A stretch of 64,000 bases of DNA from Loripinus fragilis (taxonomy: Eukaryota > Mollusca > Bivalvia > Lucinida > Lucinidae), in the NCBI GenBank assembly GCA_964019695.1, contig OZ026515.1, positions 131,524,849 to 131,588,848 on the forward strand, given 5' to 3'. Numbering within the stretch: the first letter of the stretch is position 1; the number at the start of each line of letters is the position of its first letter. Both the position numbers and the translations under genes were made by a program. The notes under the pieces are model-generated. The model saw only the letters and a list, made by a program, of their open reading frames with translations. It searched no databases and was not told the DNA's origin. Below are positions 41,635-52,639 of the stretch, in pieces.

Positions 41635-41869
41635 ACATTAATGGTGCTACAGGGTATTATCCCTTCTCAGGGCTGGAAAAATCCACTAGTCCGCTCGCCA
41701 TGACGATTGCCTCATGCTGAAGGAGTAGAAATTTTGACTGTTTCCAATGTAAATTATTGAATTTACAAATACATATGGGCATTATGACAAGTAGAAATTT
41801 TAAGAATTGTCCAACCCTGCTTCTATATGTTGTATAATCTGTTTAAGATTATAAACAGGACTTAAGTTA

Positions 41870-42028
41870 AGAGTGCTTAATTAACAAAAATTTAATTTTC
41901 TTATTTCTCAACCAAAACATAAGTTGTGGGTACTCAAAAAACGTCTCAATGAGAAGGTTCTTTTGAGCACCCAAAACATATGTTAAAATTGATGAGAAAG
42001 CAAATATTTACAATTTTACGCTGAAAAT
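41870..42028. mobile_element. Palindromic MITE family B
   Basis: CAACCAAAACATAAGTTGTG, CTCAAAAAACGTCTCA and TGAGAAGGTTCTTTTGAGCA. First repeat after the gene's stop. Confidence 0.8.
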
Positions 42029-42138
42029 TTTTGTTTATCTAAACCTGTGATTAAGCAAGACTTGTGAAGTTGACAAAAATGGTTTAATATTGATTCAGAA
42101 GGAACCTTGACCAGATTGTGAATCAGCAAGAGTTAACC

Positions 42139-42336
42139 CTTTACATAGGGCCAGTTAAGGAAAAATAATTTGCGTAAAATTGTGATTATTTTCTTATCCA
42201 TCAGTTTAAGCATGTGTTTTGGGTGTTCAATAGAACACTTTCATCGAGACGGTTCTTTTGAGTACCCACAACATATGTTTTGGTTGAGAAATACAAAAAA
42301 AAAAATTCAGTTACACACTCTTATCTGGGGGCCTGC
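42139..42336. mobile_element. Palindromic MITE family B, complete
   Basis: Left end GGGCCAGTTAAGG, right end CACACTCTTATCTGGGGGCC; centre TTCAATAGAACACTTTCATC and GACGGTTCTTTTGAG, ACAACATATGTTTTGGTTGA arm. Confidence 0.82.
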
Positions 42337-43284
42337 CTTTATAAGTTGATATTACATATTCACTTCTGGTTCTCAGCCAATTCAGTTGCGTGATTTCAAT
42401 TAAAACTGTAACAGTGGATTCTGAAGCTGCATGGAAGACAGTGCAGATCCTGATCAGGTGGCTTATACTGTTTGATGATGTATAAACAATCTTCAGGGAA
42501 AGAAATAAAATATCATGTCTCAAAAAATGTGGTATAATAGTGTTCACACTGGTTGTTAACGTGATATGAGCCAGCACATTAGGATTTAGTACTTATTGTA
42601 TATGCGAGCATCGAATGCTCAGAGAAGACTGCGCCCATGCATAGCCTTGCCAGAGCCTTCTCTGCTCGCACATACAATGAATGGAAGACTAAAACTCAAG
42701 CTTAAATTTAACCCCACTAGATAGCTGTGTATGTATACTTAAAATATGCATATCCGATAAGTACCTAAATCTCCTGAACTGGTCCTATTTATAATTTTCA
42801 GGGAATGAAAAACAATGTTATTTGTATTTTCCAACCAGTGACCCCATAAATATGATGTTATTTTTTTTATGGAACTGAGTAGAAGATTTCACCAGTCAAG
42901 ACAGGATTAATTCTATTAGACAAGGAGTGACGAAATTTACAGGAAAGCACAAGTCCAATAGTTTAACCTTAGATCCACATAAGTCGAGCTGCTTGGTGTA
43001 AATTCTCATTATCACTTAACATATAGTTAGGGTACTCAAAAGAATCATTGTCATGCCATGGTTCATATTATAAAGCCCAAGTATGTGAAGGCGGCATGCA
43101 GAACATGTATGTGTTATTTAGGCCAGTAGGCAATAATTGTTTGCTAGCATGAGCTTTCGGTTTGGGCTTAGAACTTACCCAGCAGGTTTGTTTGCCAAAC
43201 AAGAAAGACCTTTGTTAGCCTTGCACATTTGCAGGCTGTTGAGTTTTTGTTTATCATAAATTGTAATCTGTGGGTCGTATTACA
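42337..43284 (+). other. Intergenic, mostly unassigned
   Basis: Contains an inverted repeat around 42603-42683 (TGCGAGCA...GAGAAG against CTTCTCTGCTCGCA) and fragments shared with 46560 and 51200 (CCCACTAGATAGCTG). No exon signal was seen. Confidence 0.5.
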
Positions 43285-43480
43285 GTGTAGTCCCTTTATA
43301 ACACACGCAGTTATAACAGAGATTTGGATATTACACAGTTTCACGGTTGTGACTTTCAATTTTCTTAACTTTGAATTTTTTAAAGGAATTATAGGAAAAT
43401 GACCATTTCCATGGAATACCTTTGTAAAAGTGTCCCATTATGATACGGTTCACTTATAACACAGTAAAATGACCTTAAAT
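43285..43480. mobile_element. MITE family L
   Basis: GTAGTCCCTTTATAACACAC near the left end, TTCACTTATAACACAGTAAA near the right; related to 10640 and 40770. Confidence 0.55.
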
Positions 43481-43493
43481 ATTAGACAATGCA

Positions 43494-43690
43494 CAAGGTT
43501 TCCAACAATGTGGTATGTGCGACCAGCAAAGCCTCAGATCAGCCTGCGCACATGCGCAGTCTGATCAGAGCCTTTGCTAGTCGATTGAGTATTCTAAGAT
43601 TGTTAAGCTACTGACTGCACACCATTTGGAGTTTCTAAGCTTAAAAGGAGGCTGCAGAGGCTCGTCCGAGTCTACATTTGTCAAAATGTC
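43494..43690. mobile_element. Repeat family J, copy 1
   Basis: Starts AGGTTTCCAACAATGTGGTA, ends near AAATTGTTGGAAATCACATG (about 43715); contains CAGATCAGCCTGCGCACATG and TTAAGCTACTGACTG. Aligns along its length to 51417-51640. Confidence 0.75.
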
Positions 43691-43990
43691 AAATTGTTGG
43701 AAATCACATGTCACAGCTCAAATTATAGCATTATAAAGGAACTGCACTATACGATGATAAATATATAGCTGTAAGAGCTCCTGTATATCAGTTATTAGTT
43801 CATTTATGTATTGTAGTCCTAGTCTTTTTTTCTCATTAATTGGAGATCACTCAGTTGTCTCCCTTGCATACTCTTAAATTTTGGGTCTTATCTGTTTTGA
43901 TCATGCCCTATATTCTTGTACTACATTCCTCTCCAATTTTTATGCCCTTAACTTACAGGATACTAGTAATTAGCATGTGTTTACTAGCAG

Positions 43991-44062
43991 AATGGAAAAC
44001 AGAGTAGATCCTGATCAGCTATTTTCTCAGAAACTAGCTGATCTGGCTCTACACTGTTTTCA
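43991..44062. repeat. Hairpin family A (GATCAGCTA core)
   Basis: AAAACAGAGTAGATCCTGAT and TCTGGCTCTACACTGTTTT arms; core CAGCTATTTTC/GAAACTAGCTG. Confidence 0.75.
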
Positions 44063-44195
44063 AAACAGGATATATCAGCATTTAGCATGGTATGGGTTAT
44101 TTAGCATGTTTGTTAAAATATTAATATATCACATCACCTCCATTATGATAAAGAAGGAGGATTTAAAATGATCAAAACCTAGTTAGCATTTACGA

Positions 44196-44260
44196 GCTGA
44201 TCCAGGTCAAGACAGACATTCTGTCGGTTTTGATCTGGGTCCAAAACTGTTTGCAAAGGC
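44196..44260. repeat. Hairpin family A (AAGACAGACA core)
   Basis: GCTGATCCAGGTCAAGACAG and TGATCTGGGTCCAAAACTGT arms. Another copy at 44440-44495 has core CAGCTACC/TTAGCTG. Confidence 0.7.
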
Positions 44261-44892
44261 TATCACCTGACGACAAAGTTTGCCGCTATCTAGGGAAGAG
44301 TTAAGAAAGACTCAGTTCAATGATAAAGATTATATTGTGCCATTTATTCAATATAAACTAACTACCGATTTAGATAACGTCCAAGGTGTAGTTAATAAAC
44401 CACTCGCCTTCATTATTATTATGGATTTATTGTGTTGATGAAAAACTGTGGATCCCAATCAGCTACCTTAGCTGATCTGGATATACACTGCTTTTCAAAA
44501 GAGGACTTAAATTTTGAAAAGTTTGGCCCATACTGCGCATATTAGTACAAATATGAAAAGGCCAAAAAATACCTGTGTTTCTGATGACTGGACCATCTGC
44601 AACCCCCGACCCAAATACTTTTTTTCCCAATTTTCTTGAAATTGCCGGTTTTTTTTTTTATTTTGGTCCGTTTCTGTATGTAGTAATACTGACATGGGCG
44701 ACGTAACTTTCAAGAAAATCAATCTTTTGCAAGATTTAGAGTAAATTAAAGTAAAAAAAGATTAACAAGCCGACAATTGATTATTTATTTATGAAGCCGC
44801 AGCGTGCTCTAAATTTCCGATAAAAAAGATGGCCCTGTGGTATTTGAAAGTAGAAGAAAAAACTTTTTCTGACCGACCGACAGTTTTTTTTA

Positions 44893-46168
44893 GAGCTCAG
44901 CTAAGGTGAGCTATAATTGTGATAGGCCTTTGTCCGTCTTCCTTCCGTCGTGCGTTTGTCCGTCCGTAAACTTTTTCTTTAAACGACATCTCCTCCTGAA
45001 CCGCTAGTCCAAATTTCATATAACTTCACATGAATGTTCCCCATGATGCCTTCTTTCAAAAGTGAATAAATGGTTCCGCTCAAATGAACACGAGGGCCGC
45101 CAGAGCTCCAGATAAGAACTTTTTTAAACAGCATCTCCTGAACCACTGGCCAAAATTCAAAATAATTTCACAGAATTGTTCTTCATAATACCCTCTACCG
45201 AAATTGCACAAATGCTTCCGCTCCACTGAGCAAAAGGGCTGCCAGAGCTCCAGATAAGAGAAACCTTTAAACAGCATTTCCTCCTGAACCACTGGTCCAA
45301 ATTCAAAAAAAAAAAAATTCACAGAATTGCTCCTCTTTGCTGAACAAAGGAGTTGCTAGAGCTTTAGATAAGAAATGTCTTAAAATGGCATCTCCTGAAC
45401 CACTGGTCCAAATTCAAAATGATTTTACAGAATTGTTTCTTTTGATGTACTCTAGCAAAATTGCACAAATGGTTCTGCTCCATTGAACAAAGGGGTTAAC
45501 AGAGCTCTAGATAAGAAATGTCTTTAAACGGCATCTCCTCCTGAAACACTGGTCCAAATTCAAAATAATTTAACAGAATTGTTCCTCATGATGCACTCTA
45601 CAAAAATTTCACAAATGGATTCACTCCACTGATCAAAGGGGCTGCCAGAGCTTTAGATGAGAAATGCCTTTAAACGAAATCTAGTCTGCTGAACCACCCA
45701 GTCCAAACCAAAACTTTTATAGGAATCTTGTAAGGGAGAAAAATCTTGCAAATGTGGCAGTCTTGTTTGTAGAGTATTCCCTTGATTCTGGGAAGATTGA
45801 TTTTCCCATAAAATAAGGATGGGATTGTCCATTATATGTTTTAAGGGGTCACATGTAGACTCTCCTAATAAATGTGTACTTCAGTCTCTGAATATTGCAT
45901 TTATCATAGCAAACACTGTACAGACTGTGATGAAACACAGCAAACTACCCTTTCAGGGCTTTCCAGTATATAAAAGGTTTATTTCCTATTATCAGATGAG
46001 TTCAATCAAGTAATGCCCCTGGGGCCAAAAACATAAAAAAAATCTTCTGGTCTGAAACCACTAGGCCTAGAGCCTTGATATTATGTTTGTAGCATCATCT
46101 CTACCAAGTTTGTTCAAATTTTGCCTCTGGCGGCCAAAAATGGCCCTGCCTCCAAGAGCCCTCTTGTT
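44893..46168 (+). repeat. AGCTCA...CTCTTGTT element with about 140-bp units
   Basis: Head GAGCTCAGCTAAGGTGAGCT and a CGTCC-rich stretch, then units carrying ACAGCATCTCCTGAACCACT and GGTCCAAATTCAAAATAATT at about 44991, 45128, 45284, 45398, 45538 and 45690. The tail at 46010-46168 matches the other array type (GGCCTAGAGCCTTGATATT, GCCCTCTTGTT). The piece 45770-46005 between them looks like an inserted or unrelated segment. Confidence 0.75.
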
Positions 46169-46384
46169 TTCAAGGGTCATCAGAAACACAGGTATTTTTT
46201 TCTTGGCCTAATAGTTACAAATTTAAAAAAAAAAGTTTATCCAAAAGAGGAAAATCTCTTGATTGCTGTTTTGTTGTAATATATTTTCATATGTTGAGTA
46301 ACATTTGCTGCCCAAGAGATAGTGGTACTTATCTGTTCTACATAAATCATTCTTAGACCAGCATGTGCAGCTAGCTAGTGGGAC

Positions 46385-46495
46385 TGAAGATCTAAATTTT
46401 GGTCTGAGGCTGTATCTACATACAAGCCTCAAACCAAAATTTAGACCTCCGTTACGGAGATCTAAATTTTGGTTTGAGGCTTGATCTACTTTCAA
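46385..46495. repeat. Three-arm inverted repeat
   Basis: GATCTAAATTTTGGTCTGAG, then its complement (CTCAAACCAAAATTTAGA), then the same orientation again (GATCTAAATTTTGGTTTGAG). Confidence 0.8.
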
Positions 46496-46794
46496 ATGTT
46501 CTGTTTGAGAGACAAGGAAGGCTCTGCATAGACTGCAGATGTGCAGGCTCATCTTAGCCATTACTGATTCCCTGCGTAATAAGTACCAAAATCTCATGTG
46601 CTGGCTCATATTTTCTTTGTAATATTTTTGCATATATTAGATTAGCATTTATTTTCTCTTTTTATAAGTATTACCGTAGTGTTCAGTTTTTGTTAATACG
46701 AACGGTGCCAAAATTAATCACGATATTAGACAATTTTCGTATGCTTAGATACTGTGCTTCATTATGCATTCCTGTAAAACTTACATTATTACAT

Positions 46795-46893
46795 GGATGA
46801 AAGTTTTCATGATTTTTTTTTTGTTTTGTTAATTCAAGATTTTTGAGGCTGACTTTCCATAGTAAGTCACCCACAAAATACTGAATTTGATAG
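46795..46893. mobile_element. MITE family D, left half
   Basis: ACATGGATGAAAGTTTTCAT and GAGGCTGACTTTCCATAG; its right half was not found beyond the insertion at 46900. Confidence 0.6.
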
Positions 46894-46899
46894 TTTATA

Positions 46900-47373
46900 C
46901 AGGCTTTCAAGTGGGCCCTACTTTTCCTGTTTTTCCTACTTTTCCCTACTTTTTTGATCTGCTCCTTCTTTTCCCTACTTTTTCATGAAAATGCCCTACT
47001 ATCCCTACTTTTTCACTCTAAAATTATATTTACGCCTAAAAATCCAGAAATTTTTCCTCGCTCCCTTTGCTCGCTTGGATTTTATCAATTAACTTCTATG
47101 TTCATTCAGGGAGCGCGCCGCTCAACACCTAAAAATTTAATGTTTAACCTAAAAGTCTCTCTGTTTGGCTAGTACTATTGTCACAGGTATTATCCTGCTC
47201 ATTTAATTTGAAATTACTTATTTCAAACAAATCGTTGTAGTGGATTTTATATTTGGAAAAGCCCTACTATTCCTACTTTTTTACACTGATAATCCCTACT
47301 TTTTCACTACTTTTTCCAAATTTTTATCCCTATTTTTTCCCTACTTTTCTGTTGATGGGCACTTGAAAGCCTG
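46900..47373. mobile_element. DNA element with CCCTACTTTTTC-rich interior, 474 bp
   Basis: Ends CAGGCTTTCAAGTGGGCCC and GGGCACTTGAAAGCCTG, flanked by TTTATA on both sides (46894-46899 and 47374-47379). Both sub-terminal regions consist of C(C)CTACTTTTTC-type repeats on the + strand, so the interior is not palindromic. Superfamily uncertain. Confidence 0.85.
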
Positions 47374-47384
47374 TTTATAAAAAC

Positions 47385-47730
47385 TTATCATATGACATTG
47401 CGTCTGGGAGTGACATAAAACCCTGCAATAATATTGATAAACCACTCGTGGTTTACAGATTTTCAGGAAATGTTATGTCCATAACAATGAAGCGTACATA
47501 ATGACAAGATTATAACGTTTTTACGACAGAAATGAGATTTCAAAGTAATCTTAATGCCATATGATAAATAGAAACTAACATTCGTGCTCATGTATTATTG
47601 AATATTTATTAAACTTGTTGCAAAAAAAGAGATAAAATGCTTGGCAAGCCTCGCATTTTATCTCTTCCTCAACTCATTTAATAAATTCAATAAAACATGA
47701 GCATTCATGTAAGATCCGCTATATCTGATA
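47385..47730. mobile_element. MITE family G, both halves adjacent
   Basis: TATCATATGACATTGCGTCT to GCCATATGATAAATAG (47385-47580), then the hairpin half GTATTATTGAATATTTATTA to CAATAAAACATGAGCATTCA. Reference arrangement for the split copy in intron 3. Confidence 0.75.
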
Positions 47731-48114
47731 TAATTCCAAATGATCTAAAGAAAATTGACCATTATGTCCTCACACATAAATGGAGAGGCACATAATTTTT
47801 TGTGCAGGTCCTGTTAGCATCAGCTTGGCGCTTTCATGTGTGCATGATATCTCATGAACTAGTGGCAGATAGTCACCGAATTTGCTTGGATATAACACTG
47901 GGGCATGGTAAAGACTTGCTTAAGATTTTTTGACCTTGCCCTTATTTTCAAGGTCACAGCGGAATGATAAAGGTCGAATTTGAGCGTTTGTGGGTGGAGG
48001 GCATTTCAAAACAAAAAAAGTTTAAACTTGCATTTAGTTTTGTTAATATTGTGTAGGCAAAGGATGCCCAGAAAAGATGTGGGTCACATGGGAGTTATCG
48101 TTGACAAATATTTA
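47731..48114 (+). other. Intergenic, unassigned
   Basis: GC content is higher than in the surroundings, with TGACCTTGCCC and AAGGTCACAG motifs like those in the array at 62100. Possibly a decayed copy of that family; no coding frame. Confidence 0.4.
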
Positions 48115-48301
48115 CAGTAAAACCTGTGTAAAATGACGCTCTCAAAAAGACCAAAAATTGGTTTCAGACCAATTATCTCTTAATGCAGGTCAAAAGGATT
48201 GCAGAATCTGCAATACTTTTGATCTTCATTAAGCTACCATTTGTCATCAAGATCTTTGTTTTGTCTATTTTTTGTGTGGCCGATTTACACAGGTTTTACT
48301 G
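48115..48301. mobile_element. Palindromic MITE family C
   Basis: Ends CAGTAAAACCTGTGTAAAAT and TTTACACAGGTTTTACTG with TA on both sides; the centre hairpin is shortened (GGATTGCAGAATCTGCAATAC). Confidence 0.88.
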
Positions 48302-48464
48302 TAGTTGTGTACTTATCCTTTATCTGAAATGATGCATGAAGATCTTGATATACTGAATTAAAATTTCTTTCATGTTTTGAGGATTGTAAGTATTTATAAG
48401 CATGAGCTTAATAACAGCTAATAGGTCTCAGATGATTATGAATTCAATTGTGGACCCAAAATTG

Positions 48465-48690
48465 TAAAGCTTTTTCCTGCTTAGCTCAAATGAGCATGAA
48501 TTTTCAGCTGCTCATTAAAACTGAAATGCTGAAAAATGAGGACTTTTTTTCACCCCTTAAAACTATCGGATGTTGTGCTATTAAATGCTAAAATGATTTT
48601 AACATTTCTGAGCATGATAAAAATCATAAATATCATGCCCAGTTGAGTTGAGCCTGAAAAAAGTTCTATAACCACAGGGCCAGCTTTGAG
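48465..48690. mobile_element. Palindromic MITE family E, rearranged
   Basis: TAGCTCAAATGAGCATGAAT, TGCTGAAAAATGAGGAC, and right end GAGTTGAGCCTGAAAAAAGT. Confidence 0.65.
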
Positions 48691-48834
48691 CCAAACATGA
48701 GAAAAGGGTATCTCAGGTTGGACTTTTCTGTTTTCTAGTAGCCTATTTATTGGATATTTGGTTTAAAACTAAAATAGGAATATATGGGTCATTTGATAGA
48801 CTCTACTTGTAGATATTTGTTATTAAGACATATA

Positions 48835-49041
48835 CAGTAAAACCTGTCTTAAGCAGTCACTGAAAAAGAATACCAAAAATTGGTTTTCAAGACAGATTAT
48901 TGCTTAATGCAGGTCAAAAGTATTGTAGAATGCTCCAAGGGGAGCATTCTGCCATACTTTTGACCGTCATTAAGCTACCATTTGTCATTAAGAACTTTGT
49001 TTTGTGTATTTTTGAGTGGCCGCTTAAGACAGGTTTTACTG
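48835..49041. mobile_element. Palindromic MITE family C, complete
   Basis: Ends CAGTAAAACCTGTCTTAAGC and GCTTAAGACAGGTTTTACTG, TA on both sides; centre GTAGAATGCTCCAAGG/GGAGCATTCTGC. The best preserved member. Confidence 0.92.
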
Positions 49042-49277
49042 TATTCTATAAAGATTGTAGGTGATTAACTATACATGGACTGTTAAGTTAATAAGTCAAA
49101 TAAACTATCTGTTCTGCTGAGTTTTACCTAGATGCTTAAATGGCCCTTTTCTCGTGGCTTGGTACTTTTGTATACATCAGATATGTTCATGTTTTGATAA
49201 ATACCAATTATGTGTTCTTGATTAATCAATCAAAATACCTAGTGAAAGTCATAGCCCCAAATAAGATGGGTATCTAG

Positions 49278-50665
49278 CAGGGATGAAGCGAGTACAAAGA
49301 AAAAGTACTCGAGTAAGTACTGAGTACTGACTGTTTTGAAAGTACTCGAGTAAGTACTGAGTACAAATTTTGTAAATGTACTTAAGTAAGTACTGAGTAC
49401 TTTAGAAAAGTACCCATGAGTACGTCTGAGTACTATGAGTACTATAAGGTTTGCAAAGAAAATTTTAGACAAAAGCCAAATTTAATAACTAAACAGGTTG
49501 CAGCTATTTTATAATATTTACAAGCACATGCATAGTAGTGACATCTTAGATTCAATAGATAAAATCTGATAAAAGTTATTAACCATTTAAGCACTACGTA
49601 AACAAAGACTGATTCTGCAAACTCAGCAGATCCAGATGTGATGGCTCATTCTGCAGTGTTTGTATTCTAGATTTTGATTTTGGTGCTTTATACGATGAGC
49701 TTCAGAACTGTTCTGTTCTGTTTTAAGGATTATATTATTCAAGTAACAGTTAAATAACATGCATGTTTGGGGGGAAAATTCATAAATAAATTAATAATTG
49801 GACACCAAAAATTATTGACATAATTGTCTGAAAAAGTGATCAGCATGTTTCATCAATGCATAAATGTACATATCAGAATGCAGATCAAATTTCAAACAGT
49901 ATAGATCATTTTCATACTGCTCCTGATCTGCGTGTGCACTGTTTGCTCAGGTATATATCTGTATCTGTCCCAATATTTGGGGTAAATACAGTGTATGATC
50001 TTGCAGTAAGTGTGACAAATACAACAATATAATAATTCAAGTACATTGTAGTTATCCAAAATAGTGTTGCTCCTGGGCCAATTATATGCATCATTAGGAA
50101 TTTCATCAAGTCCATTGTTAATGAAGAAGTTAATGTGGCCACACTAACTTAAAAAAGCTTGATAAGTAAAATACACTTTTTCTAAATATTAGGATATGGT
50201 TAAAAATAAACAAGTGTTTCTCAGGCCACTATTAGGCAGGCAGGTTTTTTATTTATATTTTTTATTTCCCCAAAAACAGATGAGGCCACTTTTTTTTATC
50301 AAAACATAATGGGGCACCTTTTTATGTTCATTTTAAGCATAAAATTCCAATATTTTGATTTTGGCGTCTGAAAAAATAGATGAGGCCAATTTTTTTCAAG
50401 TCTGAAAAAAGACAGATGAGGGGCATTTAAAACAGACGAGGGAGGGCCCGAGAAACAACTTTTTTTCCTATCTGATTGAAATTTAAAAAAGTACTCAGTA
50501 GTACTCGTAATGTACTCATGAGTACAGGCTTTTTTGTAACAGTACTTAAGTAAGTACAAGTACATGTACTCATGAAATTTGCTAAGTACAGAGTACAGCT
50601 AAGTACTGAAAAAAAGTACTCGAGTAAGTACGAGTACAAGTATGAGTACGAGTACTCCATCCCTG
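49278..50665. mobile_element. Non-autonomous hAT-type DNA transposon, 1388 bp
   Basis: Ends CAGGGATGAAGCGAGTAC and GTACGAGTACTCCATCCCTG with a perfect 8-bp duplication GTATCTAG (49270-49277 and 50666-50673). Both sub-terminal regions are dense in AGTACT(C/T)GAGTAAGTACT repeats. No transposase recognised in the AT-rich middle. Confidence 0.95.
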
Positions 50666-50788
50666 GTATCTAGACTGACTTTCTTACTTCTCTTTGAAAA
50701 CATATGGGCCCTCACTTGAGTTATCAGTACTTATCGTATCAGTGAAAAGCCAAGGCTCAGACAAGCTGGGCATCCAAATTATGGAAGC

Positions 50789-51186
50789 CAGGGTTCGCAC
50801 AGGCTTGAAAAGTACTTTAATTTAAGTGTTTTCTTGAAAAGTCCTTGAAAATTAAATCTGCCTTGAAAAGTACTGGAAAATCACTCAAAGGCCTTGAAAA
50901 GTCCTTGAATTCTTCTATTTTCTTTAGAACTTAACACTGTTGATGGAGAGTTAAATCAGTGTAAAATTGTGCTTTTATTTGGTGCAACAAATGCTGCAGC
51001 AAATAAAGGCACAACAATTTCACACTCATTTTCTAGTACTAATTTCTCTTTAATCTCCGTCTAGAATGTTGTAGAAGAATTTTAACACTTCGATTAGTAT
51101 TTTTCCTAAACTTTTAGTCCTTGAAAATTGTAAAATAGTCTTAAAAAGTCCATGAATTTTACTCAAACTTCCCTGTATGAACCCTG
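50789..51186. mobile_element. Family F element, complete
   Basis: Ends CAGGGTTCGCACAGGCTTGA and TTCCCTGTATGAACCCTG; central palindrome AATGCTGCAGCAAATAAAGG. No clear flanking duplication. Confidence 0.85.
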
Positions 51187-51416
51187 TCTTCCAGATGAAG
51201 GCTCTGACCAAACATTACACTTCTAGCCCCACTAGATAGCTGAGTATGCATGTTTATTTAAGAGTAAATATACACATTTGTGGTATGTACGGAATCTCGT
51301 GAGCTGGCTTATATGTGGTACTCATTGGAAGAGTCTCATAGAGGCACCTCCATCATGTACCCACATACAGGTGCTTTTATTGTTAAGTAAAAAAAATATC
51401 CTTATTTGAGCCGTGA

Positions 51417-51645
51417 TATGAGATTTCCAACAATGTGGCATGTGCGACCAACCAGCAAAGGCTCAGACCAGCCTGCGCATACACACAGTCTGATCAAAGC
51501 TTTTGCTAGTCGCTTAAATATTCTATGACTGTTAAGCTACTGACTGAAAATCATTTGGAGTTTCTAAGCTTAAAAGGAGGCTGTACGAGATTGTCTGATT
51601 CTACACTTGTCAAAACACACATTGTTGGAAATTACATGTTGCGGC
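51417..51645. mobile_element. Repeat family J, copy 2
   Basis: GATTTCCAACAATGTGGCAT and ACATTGTTGGAAATTACATG ends, inner CAGACCAGCCTGCGCATA. Confidence 0.75.
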
Positions 51646-52044
51646 TCATTTGTTAGTTGTAAAATGTCTCTTATCTAGGACTGTATTAGAATAACATGAC
51701 ATGTCTATGTTTATTAATCAGCATTCTTATAGTATGTGCTATATTTTAGAAAATATAGAGATTTATTTTTGTTAATTTTCAGCCAACTTACCTTGCATTC
51801 TTTTTATTTAATATTCATGCACAAAGCAGGCCCAGATCATCTGATCAGGATCTTCACTGTTTGCATATACAATTTTCTGTCAAAATTTGAATGGAAATGA
51901 AAATCCTAGAATTAGAATTGGACTTGTCCAATTCATAACGATTAGATAGTCCATTCACCTTTAATGGGTAATGTCTTTAAAGCTTAATCAGCAGATTCAT
52001 ATTGACTCTAAATATTGGTGAGCACAGATAATTCTGGTACTGAG

Positions 52045-52290
52045 ATTTTAAGACTGTTTTCATGTTCAACTCAAATGAGCATGAAAATATCATGCTCATA
52101 AATGTAAAAATGTCAACAGTTGTTGGCAACAATTGTTGGCATTTTAACATTTATGAGAATGATAAACACAACATCTGAGAGTTTGAATGCAAGAAATGTC
52201 TTTATTTTTCAGCATTTTAGTTTTTATGAGCAGTTGGAATTTCATTGTCAATTGAGCTGAGCATGAAATAAGTTTTATAACCTCAGTTCC
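52045..52290. mobile_element. Palindromic MITE family E, near-complete
   Basis: Outer TTTTCATGTTCAACTCAAAT and GAGCTGAGCATGAAATAAGT; inner ATGTCAACAGTTGTTGGCAA/CAATTGTTGGCATTTTAAC. Confidence 0.8.
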
Positions 52291-52489
52291 TGATCCTTCA
52301 ACATCTATATTAAGACATTAAAAGGGTGGCAAGTTTTTATCTCTTGGGATAAATTTCCTATCTCATTAAGTAAATGGGTTTATTAAAATTTAGATTAAGC
52401 ATCTTGGACAGTTTTAAACTGCATGCTGTGTAATTGTGCATGGTTTTAATTTTGTCATAAGCTGATTTCTTTGTAATTTCTTCTCCAGA

Positions 52490-52636
52490 GTAGAAGACAG
52501 TTTCTGTGAAGACTTCATCACTCAAAAATTCTCTCCAGAAATGTGGGCTGAAATTGGTGAGCAGGGGCCAACATATAGTAATATCATATGGGACTCGTTG
52601 CCAGAAAACCTGTCTCCGGGGTTTCCGACAACTTAA
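52490..52636 (+). CDS. Orphan exon-like open segment, 48 codons
   Basis: After a pyrimidine-rich acceptor (cttctccag at 52488, or ...ccagag at 52490) the frame VEDSFCEDFITQKFSPEMWA runs to TAA at 52634-52636. A usable donor (ATTG|gtgagc) lies near 52557. With the second acceptor it would be phase-compatible with exon 15 of the TOPAZ1-like gene, as an alternative end 11 kb downstream, or it could belong to another transcript. Not recognised as any family; may be chance. Confidence 0.3.
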   Translation, partial: VEDSFCEDFITQKFSPEMWAEIGEQGPTYSNIIWDSLPENLSPGFPTT

Positions 52637-52639
52637 GAT

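Noticed and set aside
44893..46168. Protein-coding exon in the CTCCTGAACCACTGG units
   Set aside because: Units are interrupted by stops in all frames and vary in length by non-multiples of three.
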